This document shows, one piece after another, positions 19,880-64,000 of a DNA stretch of 64,000 nucleotides. Position numbers and translations under genes: made by a program. Positions within the stretch are counted from its first letter, which is position 1. Each line of letters starts with the position of its first letter. The notes beneath the pieces are model-generated. The model was given only the letters and a program-made list of their open reading frames with translations. It searched no databases and had not been told where the DNA came from. The stretch comes from Limnoperna fortunei (lineage: Eukaryota; Mollusca; Bivalvia; Mytilida; Modiolidae): contig OX104115.1 of NCBI GenBank assembly GCA_944474755.1, positions 50,027,648 to 50,091,647 on the forward strand, written 5' to 3'.

Positions 19880-20975
19880 AAAAATTAAGGAAAGGCCTTT
19901 AAGGTTCATTTATAATGATCGCTTGAGTACATATGATCAGTTGCTTGAGAAGTCTAAAATGCCATCATTAATACTTAGTAGACTACGTTTAAAAGCTATT
20001 GAAGTCTATAAGATTATAAATAAACACCTGTATATTTACATGACTTAATAACAAAGAAAGACAATACTTACTGTTTTAGGTACAAAAATTTGAGGGTAAA
20101 TACGACAAGGTATGGGTTACACTCTATAAGGTATGCTCCAGCAAAACTGTGGAATGATCTGCCAAATAATTTTAGGGAGGAAATGTGTTTAAACCAGTTT
20201 GAAACATTAATAAACAAATAGGAAGGGGAGGGGTGTCGGTGTGCCTTCTGCAGGTAAATGCACTGCAGCATACCGTATAGACATTAGCTGACATGCATGG
20301 CTCTCTGTGTTTAAGCTTGATGCTATATTAGTGGTAATCGTTTGATGTTTTATTCTCTCTACACCTTTAGTTATGCTACCTTCATATTTAGCCATGTATA
20401 TTTATAATGTATCTAGAGTGTGAGTCTGTAAGTGCCTTTAATGTTTTATTTATAAACTGCTACTCTGTATGTCATTTATCTGTAATGTCTGTGCCAATGC
20501 TTTCTTTTATTGCTTTGTACTTTTAAGCTTAGCTTTAATCTGCATAGGGCTTACTTTTATTGCTATGTAACATTTAGCTTAGTTTTAGTCTGCATAGATG
20601 TTTTGTAACTTTTAGCTTAGTTTTTAGCCTGCATTAGTGCTAGCTGCTTTAGGTTCTTATACATAACTTTCTTGCTCCACCTTTTTAACGTGTCTTGCCT
20701 GTATGATCAGCAATTGTCTTATTTGTTGTTGATAGTATTTATTTTAACTTTTAATGCATGTCACTTGTACATATGTCTGTGCCAGTCTATGTCTCTGTAT
20801 TGTACTGTATGTTTATCATGTAGTCTGTGTCAGCTTATGTATTGTATTCTACTGTTTGTTTATTATGTCTGTTACATGTAGTTGATATTTATGTCGGTTT
20901 TAAAAGCTCTACAGAGCTTATGTTTGTTGTTACATATGTCACCGACATTAAATAAAATTTACTTGACTTGATTTG
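19880..20975 (+). pseudogene. LINE ORF2 C-terminus plus 3'UTR
   Basis: Reading 19888-20220 gives KAFKVHL-type text: ..FIYNDRLSTYDQLLEKS.MPSL..SRLRLKAIEVYKIINK.., then LGT..RGNTTRYGLHSIRYAPAKLWNDLP..FREEMCLNQFETLINK and a stop. This is the RT C-terminal tail typical of CR1/Jockey-like LINEs (R-Y-A-P-KLWN-LP..). Several frameshifts. The 3'UTR runs to AGCTCTACAGAGCTTATG and a TTGACTTGA simple tail. Truncated at its 5' end. Confidence 0.75.
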
Positions 20976-20989
20976 ACTTGCTATAAAGC

Positions 20990-21545
20990 TTACCAGAGGA
21001 ATATATTAACCACTTTTGTCCGGGTTTAATAAATTGAACACAATTTAGTACCAAAGTTGAAAAATCGTGTTTAATTTTAGTAGAGAAAAACCCCGTCGGT
21101 GAAGTTTTAAATAATTTAACCTATGATAATCAAAATCATGTTATATGCATAACATTATCTTTCAGTTGCTGTTTAAATTACATCCAAATACCTTTCAAAG
21201 GTTACAGCCAAAAATTTTCTTAAAACAATTATATCAATAATTACACTGTTTTATAAATTCTCGGGTTCGGCATACCAAAAATGAGGCTTTGTAAATAAAG
21301 GGAGATAACGCATAAAGTGAAAGTAGTAGAGTTATTGTTGATCTAAAAATACATTAACTGTTTGGGAGTTGGCTAAGAAATCAAGTCAAAAATATTTTCT
21401 TGAAAATATTTTATAACCATTGATTACAATTACTACTCAATGACTACTGGTCAAGGTAGTTATTGCAAGTACACGTGCACTGTAACTGTCACTCACTTGA
21501 TTTTAAACAAGTAAAAATATCCAATATATTATTTTCGTGGTATCG
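20990..21545. other. Intergenic, no feature recognised
   Basis: AT-rich with no coding block, RNA gene or clear repeat. Confidence 0.4.
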
Positions 21546-23107
21546 TAACGACTCGCCCCACGAGTCGCCCACATTGAATAACGAGTCGCCCACTCAATAA
21601 CGACTCACCCCACATAATTTTAGTTCATAAATTTAATATTTTAAAACATTTTTAATTAAATGTATAGTTAAAATTTTTTTAATATTTTATTTTATTATAT
21701 TTTAGTGCTAGGTGTTTTAATTGACGACTTTCCAATTTAAAAAATGCCACCAAGTGTCCACTTCTAGCCGCAGTTTATCCTGTTGAAAACTTTTTAAATG
21801 GACACTTGTTTTTGAAAAATTTTAACGCTTCATGTTGATGACAGGTGTCGAAATCTGAGTGAGGATGTTATTAAAACTCCCTGCTGTGTAAACATGATTG
21901 TTAATTAATTAACCAATGTTTATTACCGTTTATTACCCCATTTACCTGATTCTAATTTAAGGTAGAATCCCAGCTGTTTTATAGCTTGATTAAACAAGCT
22001 TACCAGTGACATCCATGTTCCGATATTCAAACTCACTTGTTGCATCTACTAATGAGGTTAATTAGATGAAAATTTAATTGGCATAGACAAACAAAACAAA
22101 ACAATGCAAAATCTGTATTTCAAAAACATACTTTTTTAGTGATGATAGCCGTAGTTTTTTTAACTAGAAGTAAAAAGGGAGATATATCATGTAAAACTGG
22201 AAATGGGTCAATTGGTGGTGGATCTCTTGAGATTAAAGTGAATTAATGTTCACTTCTTTAATTAATTGTGATAATTATAATTGAATGTTTGCTTGTTTAC
22301 AACCGTGATTAACAGTTTTGAAGAATGAAAAGTTACAGATGTAGTTAATATTATAACAGGCGCAAGATGTACTGTGTAAACTTGTTAAAGTAAAGAAAGT
22401 GAGACGCTGCCAGACTAAACAAACCCGACAGATACAGGGACACGCCTATTCGCCTTATGGGAAAAGTATGTTCGACGAGACATGATGAAATCCCAGCTTC
22501 TTGACTTGTGTGTGGCCTTATATGGACCTGTTTAATTATAAGACCATATGTTAATTCATTTGTTGATCATTTGTGTTGTTTTATATGTACATTTTAATAT
22601 TTTATTGCTGTTTTCTTGTCTATATCATAATTTGCATTTCACTGTTCTTCGTCATCGATATAAGCATCGTCATCCTCGTCATATTCTGTAAATATAGATA
22701 ATAAATTGATGAAAACATTACAATCTTGTTTCTTATATTCTATATACATGATATATGTGGGAAAATACTTCAAAGTAGGAGAAATACTAGTAAGAACAAG
22801 CTTTTACTCCAAACAAACATTCAAATAAAGAAAAATAAATTTAAATTATTTCAAACTGTTAATCCTATCAAAGTTAATTATGTAAACAAGCAAACATTCA
22901 ATTATAACTATAATAATTAATTAAAGAAGTGGACATGAGTTCACTTTAATCCCAAGAGATCCACCGCCAATTAAAACACCTAACAATAAAATAAAATAAA
23001 TAAAAATATTTCAAAATTTATACTATAAATTTAATTATTTCGTTATTGAGTGGGGCGACTCGTTATTAGCATAGATCTAGAGCGACTCATGATGGGGCAA
23101 GTCGTTA
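21546..23107. mobile_element. Large TIR/foldback element, nested inverted repeats
   Basis: Left arm TAACGACTCGCCCCACGAGT.. (21546-21725) pairs with 22968-23107 (..GAGTGGGGCGACTCGTTATT .. GTCGTTA). A second inverted pair is 22208-22300 against 22880-22972 (GGTGGATCTCTTGAGATTAA / TTAATCCCAAGAGATCCACC; CAAGCAAACATTCAATTATA and its inverse). The right arms are contiguous, while on the left about 480 bp separates them, so something was inserted in the left arm. Clear target duplication not found. Confidence 0.75.
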
Positions 23108-23681
23108 TATATTCATTTGCTTAACTGTAAAAAAAACCACTAAAACTGTTGTTTGTTCATACGAAATGAGTCAATTGACGAATATTGATATCTGGTTTTG
23201 CAATGAGGCATGTCAGATTGGTTGCTAAATAAGGGAATACACACAGTGACAGTTAATTAATCAAATGGTTTCTGGCAAATACTTATAATTATTAATTTAA
23301 TATAATTTAACTGATTTTGATCACATTTATCCAGGTTATCATTTCCTGAAGTGTAGATTATCAGAAGCAATCATCCACATCTTTAATCCATTTAAAAAAC
23401 ACTAAAATAGCACAATAGGAAATAGCGACAAAGCGTCACTGTCACTGGATAGCACTGGGATGCTTAAATGGCCTATTGAGAACACAATTTATTCAGTTTG
23501 TACAGAATATCTGAATTTTTTCAAAAACTACTTGTATTTTTAACAATGACAAGTCTTACTTCTTTTCATAAGTTTGTGCTTTTTTACATGCGACACATAT
23601 GAGAAATTTTAATACCATTCTTAGTTTGGTTGGGAAACAAATGATTATAATATGAATGCCATTTGTCTTGGGTGCAGGATG

Positions 23682-24958
23682 TTTCATCCATAACCAGAAT
23701 GGACCATAACCATAACAGACCATTACCAAATCGTACCAGCGAAAATATAAAATAGTTTATACAACTATTATCAACAAATAATGATTTAAAAATAATATAA
23801 TAGACAAATATTTACTTAATGAATTTTAATTACAATTAATTAAGAAAAATACATATCATTATTTCAACATTTACAATGATGATTCATTAAAACTAATACT
23901 TAATATTTAAATTATTATAGGAATGTGTTCTAATATAATTAAGAGAAATTATGATAATTAAGATTTAATGCTTTTGATAATAGTTTCACCAAAGTAATGT
24001 AGGCTTGAATTGGGTTGACCAAACAAAGTTTGATTACAGAAGCAGTAATAATGAGAAATTTGTTATCAAAACAACGAAATGCCTTAGAAAGAAGTGATTC
24101 CATTGCTTCATGTTTACATCACTGTTGCAATCTAGACAAATAAGAACTTTATTATTAGTATATTATTATTAGTATACATATTTAAAATAAAAAATAAAAT
24201 AGTCTCAGCAGTAAAAAAAAGAATTTTTTTTTGAAACACTGACAGACATTCTGACATGCTGAAACAATTTTGTGCAACAGATCCTCTGATGTCATTGTTT
24301 TACAGAAACCTTCGTGTTTCATTGTACAATCTATACTGAGATAAAAATCATCAAAAGATAATTAAAGTGAAACTACAGCATAAATACAAACTGTCACAAA
24401 ATGCCATAAATATATTCAAGAACCCCCTCTGATAGAGAAGATGGTGTAAATATATATCAAAAGGAATTTAGTATGGAGGGCCAACTATTTAAGATCATAC
24501 AAGCTCCTCCTGGGAAATTATTGCAGCCAAAATACAATCGACGGTAAAGAGTACGGAAAACAGGAACCTTCATTTTACATCAAAGGTGAATGTTATTCAC
24601 ACATATATTTTAAGCAAAGTGTGGTTTGTTGGGAGAATTGTGCCTCCATCTAAAAAAATCATTAATACAATAATTATATATAACTTCTTTTAGAGCAGAG
24701 GAACTGAGTTAATAAAAAAAAGTCTTATAAAAAATCGAATCGGGAGGAATACAATGCCAAATATAACGGTAACATTTTAAAGCTATGTGGTTTTTTAATT
24801 TAATTAGTTAATTGTTGTCTTATTAAAATGTACTCTGTGGACTTTGTTGATATGTGAACTGTCATTGAAATGTCATTAAAAATAAAAATTCTCTTCACAC
24901 TCCTCCGTTTTGGCTATGGTCCGATTTGGTTATGGTCAGTTTTGGTTATGGGATGAAA
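23682..24958. mobile_element. TIR element with word-repeat arms
   Basis: Left TTTCATCCATAACCAGAAT, GGACCATAACCATAACAGAC.. faces right ..CTATGGTCCGATTTGGTTA, GTTTTGGTTATGGGATGAAA. Words of the type CCATAACCAAAACTGA recur within each arm. The interior is AT-rich non-coding. A 15-bp direct repeat ATTTGTCTTGRGTGC flanks the element slightly outside the TIRs (23661 and 24971). Confidence 0.75.
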
Positions 24959-24985
24959 TGCCATGTAATCATTTGTCTTGAGTGC

Positions 24986-25760
24986 TGTTTGACAAAAAAA
25001 CTTCGTAAGAGGCTCCTAAAATAAACCCACTTGTTAATGTGGAATCTGTTAATAAATTACCTTTTTTTAATCTAACAATTTGACAAGGACTTTTTAACAC
25101 TAGAGGGCCTATCTGATTGGGTTGAATGGGTCCTTAGCCAATAAAATAATTCATAATACAAAATTTACCAAATGTATACTTGAATACTGATGATCAATTA
25201 GATTGTTTATTAATTTTTGGGTGCCGAAATCATGTCATAAACTTAGCTACTGTCAGAATTTACTAACCTTGAAAAAAATGTGATGTTCACTGAGCTCCTA
25301 GGCTGTTACTAGTATGTTTAAAGAGTATAAATGCAAATGAAAGTAAAAAAAGTAGAAAAGAGAAAGAGGCAGCTGTGTTATTGCTAGTACATCTCTTATC
25401 CTTATAGACTTAATTGGTTTGTCAAAATAAAATACTTTACTTTCTTTATTGTATAATTATTACCCATGCTAAATGTCTTTGTTCAGGCATAAATACAAGA
25501 ATATTATTATGACTTTTGTAGAATTAAATTATTTGGAAATGGTTGAGGTATGAATTGAAATTTGTGAAATGGTTGTGAAGCAGAGAGGATTTATTGTTGG
25601 GTTACCATAATTTGATGCATATTGTGATTTATAACGGTAAGAACTGTAGAAAGATGTATCTGAAACTGCTAACATCATGCATAATGTATACTGTATGTTT
25701 ACCATATTTAGTTTCATATTACACTTTATTGATATAGTTACTCTCACATATACATGAGAT
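24986..25760. other. Intergenic, no feature recognised
   Basis: No supported gene on either strand. Confidence 0.4.
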
Positions 25761-25763
25761 ATT

Positions 25764-25909
25764 TATAGATTATTACATGGCATTTTTCCATATCGGCCCT
25801 GATATCAGCCAGAGACCCCCATATCAAGCCTGAGAGCTTGCTTGAGGGTTGATATGAGTCAAGGGCTGATATCAGGGTTAATATGGAAAATGACGTGTCA
25901 TAATCTATC
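25764..25909. repeat. Imperfect palindrome (hairpin MITE-like)
   Basis: ATAGATTATTACATGGCATT..CCATAT..CCCTGATATCAGCC pairs with GGCTGATATCAGGG..ATATGGAAAATGACGTGTCA..AATCTAT around a centre near 25838. Arms are about 70 nt. Confidence 0.8.
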
Positions 25910-26199
25910 ACATATTTGATAACCACTATAATAGTCAACCTTTTATCAGAAAATATAGCAATTGAAAACAGTTTTATATTTAAAATATATTTTATATTTA
26001 AAAGTTCAAAATTAAAGCGGAAGCTAAAATCTGATATCAGCCAATAGAGATAATGAGACCCAAGAACTAATATCGGTCCATCACTTCCGTTCATTATCAA
26101 ATATGCAAAAATGTTCATATTACTACTAAATATGTGATAATAAAATTGAAGAAGAAATAAAGAAATGTAGTGTACAGTTTGTAATGTCAATAAATATTT

Positions 26200-27109
26200 T
26201 ATTCACCTACCTTTATATTTATTGCCTTCAAGTTATATGAATGTTAGGACAACCTCGTCATAGTAGACAGTTGTAATGTTTATTTCACATCAAGTTAAAC
26301 ATGTTAAAAGCTGGTTTTTATTTTAGCAAAACTACACATAACTTAATTTTTTTGTCAACAAATATTTTTTATCTGTGGGTCTTAGCATGTCTCTGTTTAG
26401 ATTAGAAGTTGTTTTGTTTAAAGCGTATGTACATGTAGTAAAACACTGAATAGTTGGGTGAAATTAATAGACATATTTTAATGAATATTTAATTACTGAC
26501 CCATCTCATCAAAGGTTGTTACATATTTTATTTTCAAGTGGATTGTTCTAGATGGATACCACAATTTGGGCTGATAGTCCAGTGAAGTTTTTAAAGGGAC
26601 AGTAGTGGGTGGTCACTAAAAAACAGGGTAGCAAGTTTTTTACCTGTATATCTAGAAAATAAAGACATGTTTAACATATAACATTGTTATAGATATATTT
26701 TGATTGTTTTTTTCAGGATTTTCCTCATTGGAAAACAAAATTTCGTATTCCTCAATAAAAACTAGTCAATGCTTTTTATTTCCCATCAGTGATATCTGCA
26801 AACTTGTTTGGGGGTGGGGGGGGGTATATAGGAATCACCCTGTCTGTCTGTACTCTGTTCACATCCCTTGAAACTTGCATAAAGGAAGTACATTATATGT
26901 AGATGTGCATAAAGTATATTTATTGACCTCGATTAGCATTAAGGGAGATAATTGGACTTGAAAGCGAAGTGGGTGGTATCGCTTTGCGAGCGTGCTCACA
27001 GTCCACACTTGTTCAGTTTGTTTGTTCATCCTTTGATCCTAGAGGTGATGCAACTGTATGAAAATGTTTAAATAAATACTGTATATATACAACAGTGCCA
27101 CTTACAGTA
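26200..27109. other. Intergenic, no gene seen
   Basis: Includes a short G-rich tract at 26812-26823 and a common repeat-like phrase around 26835-26930. No coding or RNA gene is supported. Confidence 0.4.
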
Positions 27110-28696
27110 CGCCCAGAGTGTGTGGTCACTCAAACATTCAAATTAGACAAATTTCTCGGTGTTACACGGTGTATCACCGAAATTTTCTCGGAGAATCACA
27201 GTGTGTCAGAGTGTTGTTATCTATCACCACCTTAAAATTAATCCCCTCGATGTACCGACTTTCAGGTGTAACACGGTGTTATAGGGTGTGACACTGTGTT
27301 TTTCTGATTTTCAGGGTGTAGAAAATATATTGTATTGATTGTTTATTGCAAGCAAAGGACCAACTAATGTCTTGCTTTTCTCATTACTGCATGTACAAAA
27401 TTAAAATGTGTTAAATCTTCAAACTTCACGATTTTTCTTTTCAACTTTTGTTTTGCGCATGTAGAAATAACTTGTCGGTCTTTATCTATATGTCTTATTA
27501 AAAATTAATTATAAATAATTAGCCTCTTTAGTTGTTTCAAAACGTTAACAATTTGATTTATTGCAATCCTGGAAGTCTGAGGAGAGTGAGCTGTGCTAGT
27601 ACAATTCACAGTTCAGCTTCTTTCACTTCGCGAATTTATGCAAATCGTGCACATGCCTGGAAACCTATTTTTATTTATTTCTATTTCTGTCAGCATTGTA
27701 TTTTCAAAACTATTTTACGTGAATAAGAATTTTTTTCAAACGGAACTTTCCTTTTTTTTAATTTCGGCAATACTGAAGTTAAATGTAAAGCTTTTATCCC
27801 AAATTATACTTTACGCAAAGCACACGGTTTAACAGGTCAGTTGTGTATTTATGTACATGTTACACATGGCTTTAGTCTAGAGTAGGGAGATAAATATTTT
27901 AAGTGTATGCATATTGTCAATTTTTTGGACAAACGAAACTAAATTCGCATATTATTTCAGTGAAAACATAATGAAACTAGAACGATAAAAACAACAATCA
28001 TCGTTATACCGGTAACAGTTACTTGGCACATAAACCAATGGATCTATTTTTATCTCTAATATGGGTCAAATTCGGTGTTAAAAAAATTGACATTTTTAAT
28101 GTGTTTATGGATAATGTTTTTTAAATGAAACTTCTATTTTTATTTCATGGTTTTCGTACATTAAAGATGTAAATGTATATTTGACCTCGATTACTTTCTG
28201 CTGACCGCGTGGTTAAACAGTTGTGTATTTATTTATTTCATGTGCACCTTGTCTAGAGAAAACGTTAACATAAGTGTATTGCCGGCAAAAAAACTGAATT
28301 GATATGATATATATGAAATAATAAGAACAAAACACATCATCACTGGTATACTGTTTGTTGTTACTTGAACTAAGGACTATATATAGTCATTTTCTTTAAT
28401 TACTGTATATCTTGTTGTTCTTAAAAAAATCAGTTCTAGTGCAAGTTCCGATTTATTTACGAAAATTATTAAAAATTTTAAAGTTCTAAATTCTTCGTAT
28501 TGACATGACTTTACCAGTCTATAGCTGTTGGTAATGCAAGAGTGACTAACAACAAATTGAATAAACAATTATTTTTTGCAATTTGGGGTAGAGATAAGTT
28601 GTGGGTTATTTTGAGTGTCTACACTCAAAATTTTCGGTGTAACACCGTGAAACACTCTACACTGTCGAGTGTTTGAGTGACCATACACTCTGGGCG
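27110..28696. mobile_element. TIR DNA element, non-autonomous
   Basis: Left CGCCCAGAGTGTGTGGTCAC/TCAAACATTC and right GAGTGTTTGAGTGACC/ATACACTCTGGGCG are inverse over about 32 bp, each bordered by TA, suggesting a TA target. Subterminal ACACGGTGT/ACACCGT words recur (27160-27300, 28635-28670). The interior has no ATG-initiated transposase-like frame. Confidence 0.75.
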
Positions 28697-28786
28697 TATT
28701 GTATTTCATTCAGTTAAGCCATTTATTTAAATCTTCATTGTGAACCCCAGTGAGTTAAAATTATTCTCTTTTATAAAATTTTGTAG

Positions 28787-28876
28787 ATTAGTGATGGTAT
28801 TGCAGAGAACCTGCACAAGGGTGCAGACAATATTGACCAGGAACTTTTCAAACATATTAAAAAAAAAAGACACTGA
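28787..28876 (+). CDS. Possible terminal exon of an unidentified gene
   Basis: After the acceptor TTTTGTAG, 29 codons read ISDGIAENLHKGADNIDQEL followed by FKHIKKKRH and TGA. Composition is protein-like (amphipathic, then a basic tail) and the position follows a good polypyrimidine-AG. I do not recognise the family, find no partner exon upstream, and it could be chance or an unrelated pseudogene. Confidence 0.25.
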   Translation: MSDGIAENLHKGADNIDQELFKHIKKKRH

Positions 28877-29082
28877 CTGCTACCATTTCATGTAGAGGTT
28901 TGTACATGTAATTATGCCATCATGTTTACATTAGATTGTTCCAGCTTTATGATAATATATAAATTGAAAACATAATGGCAACAGCTGCCACATAATAGGG
29001 GGACTCAGTGGCAGAGTGGTTAGTTTTCTACTACCTGTGTGTCAACACAGATGTTCATTTCAGACTTAGGGCAGAGTATTGT

Positions 29083-29346
29083 TTATTTGTTTGAATGGTG
29101 TTTTAACGTCACTTTCAGCAATTTTTCAGCTATATCATGGCATCCAGTTTTTATTGGGGGAGGAAGCCGGAGTACCCGGAGAGAACCCCCGACCTGCGGT
29201 AGGAAAACTGGCAATCCTTGTCAATTAAGATTGGAGTCGAGTACAACCTGCCTGCAGTGAGAATCGAACCTGCAATCTCAGTGTTGACAGACCACGTGAT
29301 CAATAGTAGACGAACTACCTTAACTACTCGGCCACCGTGGCCCCCT
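29083..29346 (-). repeat. tRNA-derived SINE, full length
   Basis: Reverse complement starts GGGGGCCACGGTGGCCGAGT, has B-box GGTTCGATTC and ends with ..GTGACGTTAAAACACC ATTCAAACAAATAAAC. A tRNA-head-like fragment in plus orientation (GGGGGACTCAGTGGCAGAGT) lies just before it at 28999. Confidence 0.93.
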
Positions 29347-29690
29347 AGGGCAGAGTATGTCTTGAGGATAGCTTATATGCCTGATAAATGTTGGTAGTTG
29401 TGACTGGGCATTACAGCTTCCTCCATTGATAAAAACTGGTTGCCATGAGAAAGCTTAAAACTTTCTGCAAGTGGCATTAAACGATGTACAAAAAATTACC
29501 AACACAATGGTGTTATATGGTATCATTTATTGTAGTCTTGTATTAATGCTGTTCTCATGCATGATACAAAAAGTTGCCCCTGTCATGTAGATCCTAATAA
29601 AAGTACATCTCATGTCTTAAAATAGTATTATTGTATTGGATGTTGGTACATGATTTATTTTATAGAAATGTCTAACATTGATTTATTCCA
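29347..29690. other. 5' region of SLC30A9 before the first visible exon
   Basis: Contains a decayed SINE 3' end at about 29425-29485 (..CTTCCTCC..AAAAACTGG..AAGTGGCATTAAA). The SLC30A9 first exon with the start codon should lie upstream but I could not place it. Confidence 0.45.
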
Positions 29691-29691
29691 G

Positions 29692-62255
<32,564 letters not shown>

Positions 62256-64000
62256 GTGAGAGAACTTTAACTGGGCTTATATATAAATGTTTACCTTAAC
62301 CATATTTGCTATAATGTTGTAGAATTTTGGTGATAATGGTCCTCATCGTATGTTTTATTTTGCCTTTCAATACTTTTGTTTTGTGCAGCACTAATGAGTA
62401 TTGTCAGGCATGGACAATTTTATAACCATGGTATCTACGATGACATTTAATTTTTTTTGTCGATTCAACTGCTCTTAAAAGGCTTCAAGCTATTGTTACA
62501 AATTATCATACAATTACAGGAATGATAGTACATGTATGCATTAGTCTTATGGTAATGTATTGTGACTCTTTAGGGACTCTATGGTAACCATTGTAGGTTC
62601 ATGTTTCACCTCACCTGGCTGTCCTAGTAGAGTCTTATTTTAGCTCAGTTGTTAGATTAGTGGCTTTTGTTGTAAAATCCCATAAGTGCAGCAATTTACA
62701 TTAATAATTTTAAACTTTCACATATTAAAAAAAATTGTAAAATTGTATTGATAGCTTTTTAAAAAATTTTAAAATTGCAAAATTTTCAATTTTAAAGGCA
62801 TTACCATAAGAGAAGATGAGGTTCAGGTGAAAATAAGAGAAATTGTTATATTTACTCAAAATTTTACTTCACTATCAGCCATACTTACTCTTGTCACATC
62901 AGTTTCTTGTGAGAACCCAACAGACAAAAATTGTTGTTGATGGACAGTCTGGGCTAGAGTTTAATGTTAGTAAATACTTATACTGACACAGGTGTGGAGT
63001 AGCATCTTCTATCCAAAACATCTGAAACACTATTTGAACAAAGGAAAGAAAATTAGTTGTGTTATTTTAAGTAAAAATTACCTAACTATAGACTGAAAAT
63101 GTAGGGAGGAAGGTGTCTTTCATATTTGTAACACACTATTTTTCTTTTGGAAATGAACATGATTGTTTGTGTAATTGAGTTTGGACATGTTCATCAAACT
63201 AGCTCTGTATTTGTGCTCATTCAATTTTTATTTTTAAACATTATCATTGGAATTAAAAAACAACATTGTTTTATCTAAATATCTAATGAGAATGTTAGCT
63301 GAAAGAATGTTTAGACAAGATTTAGGGACCTTAGAGTGTTACCATGAAAAATGTTTTTGTTATTGTCTGTATAGTAATTTTGGGTAAAATGAGCTTGCTA
63401 ATGCAAAACATAAGGAATTTGGCTTTTTGTATATCTATACATACTACTAAAATTATAGACCAATTTTTTTAAGCGCTCATCACAAAGCACAGATAAATAG
63501 CACAGTATTAACCCATATAAGATTACATGCAGTTAATGTTGCATATGCAACATATTGAATTTTTATATCGATTATTGCTTTAAATAATTAGCAATTAACG
63601 ATTAATTACGTCCACAAATTTGTACCGGGTATGGTCCTTCTTTACATTTAAAAATTTATTTCCCGGGGCAAGGAAAACCTGTGAGGGGTACAAAACAAAC
63701 GTACGCATACCCAACTGGAAACTATAAAATTAGAAGGTCTACGAGGTAAATTTGTAATCAGTGAAAGCGTAACTTTAGTTCTTTTTTAATGTCATATTAG
63801 TCCTGATGACAGTGAAAACAAAATTTGTAGGACCTACCAGACATGTCTGGTGAAAATCTTTTGATTCCAATCATTTTCTTGAAGTGAGCCGGCTGAATTT
63901 AAACAAGAAAGAACTGTTCGCTTGCTTTCACCTTATACATATTGAAGTATGAACTGCAGCTATAGATTTCTGTCACGAAGGTCTAAAGCTGTAGTTTGTA
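62256..64000. other. Last visible SLC30A9 intron, final exon not found
   Basis: Long AT-rich intron. I looked for the conserved terminal VRHVDLE-type segment and did not find it, so the last exon should lie to the right of the window. Confidence 0.5.

Noticed and set aside
25744..26190. 148-codon minus-strand frame
   Set aside because: Runs through a palindromic element, has no conserved motif and an implausible composition for a conserved protein.
27532..27726. Frame with a presequence-like stretch (SLRRVSCASTIHSSASFTSR) as candidate SLC30A9 first exon
   Set aside because: No ATG begins it, no suitable donor in the needed phase follows, and it lies inside the TIR element 27110-28696.

Overview
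This is a eukaryotic, animal, AT-rich window with spliced genes (short exons, GT-AG introns) embedded in a dense mixture of transposable elements. The repeats point to a bivalve mollusc, probably a mussel or close relative: a tRNA-derived SINE whose 3' end reads 'agtggcgttaaacacca..aaacaaac', the very common molluscan element that starts 'TTAGCTCACCTGGACC', and the 'atgccaccgcgacg..gtccgtccgtc' family. The species assignment is inference from repeat character; nothing here fixes it. There is no sign of bacterial, plasmid or viral gene organisation.

Two host genes are supported exon by exon. (1) On the minus strand, about 13.7 kb down to 1.9 kb, six coding exons give an intact zinc-dependent histone-deacetylase-fold enzyme of the small bacterial/plant-like type, with all catalytic motifs. 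(2) On the plus strand, from 29.7 kb to beyond the right edge, fifteen consecutive coding exons with compatible phases encode the mitochondrial zinc transporter-family protein SLC30A9 (ZnT9). Its first exon and last short exon are not visible. A possible terminal exon of an unidentified gene lies at 28.8 kb.

Between 13.7 and 29 kb is an intergenic stretch built of LINE fragments, foldback/TIR elements and SINEs. The SLC30A9 introns carry a complete, apparently intact Mutator-like (MULE) transposon at 39.1-42.0 kb with PHD-like, FLYWCH and MULE transposase regions, one intron and a perfect 9-bp target duplication. They also carry several MITEs and palindromes, a compound tetranucleotide microsatellite (48.36-48.58 kb) and a 5.5-kb tandem array (52.6-58.15 kb).

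The most unusual observation is that both host genes carry a tandem array just downstream of an exon, and the repeat unit of each array contains a copy of that exon's own end plus its 5' splice site: a 47-bp unit in the deacetylase gene and a 72-bp (2 x 36) unit in SLC30A9. These look like minisatellites seeded by splice donors, placing dozens of donor copies inside one intron. A second theme is a set of TIR elements whose long arms are made of short iterated 'words', including the autonomous MULE and at least one non-autonomous element with an 8-bp target duplication.
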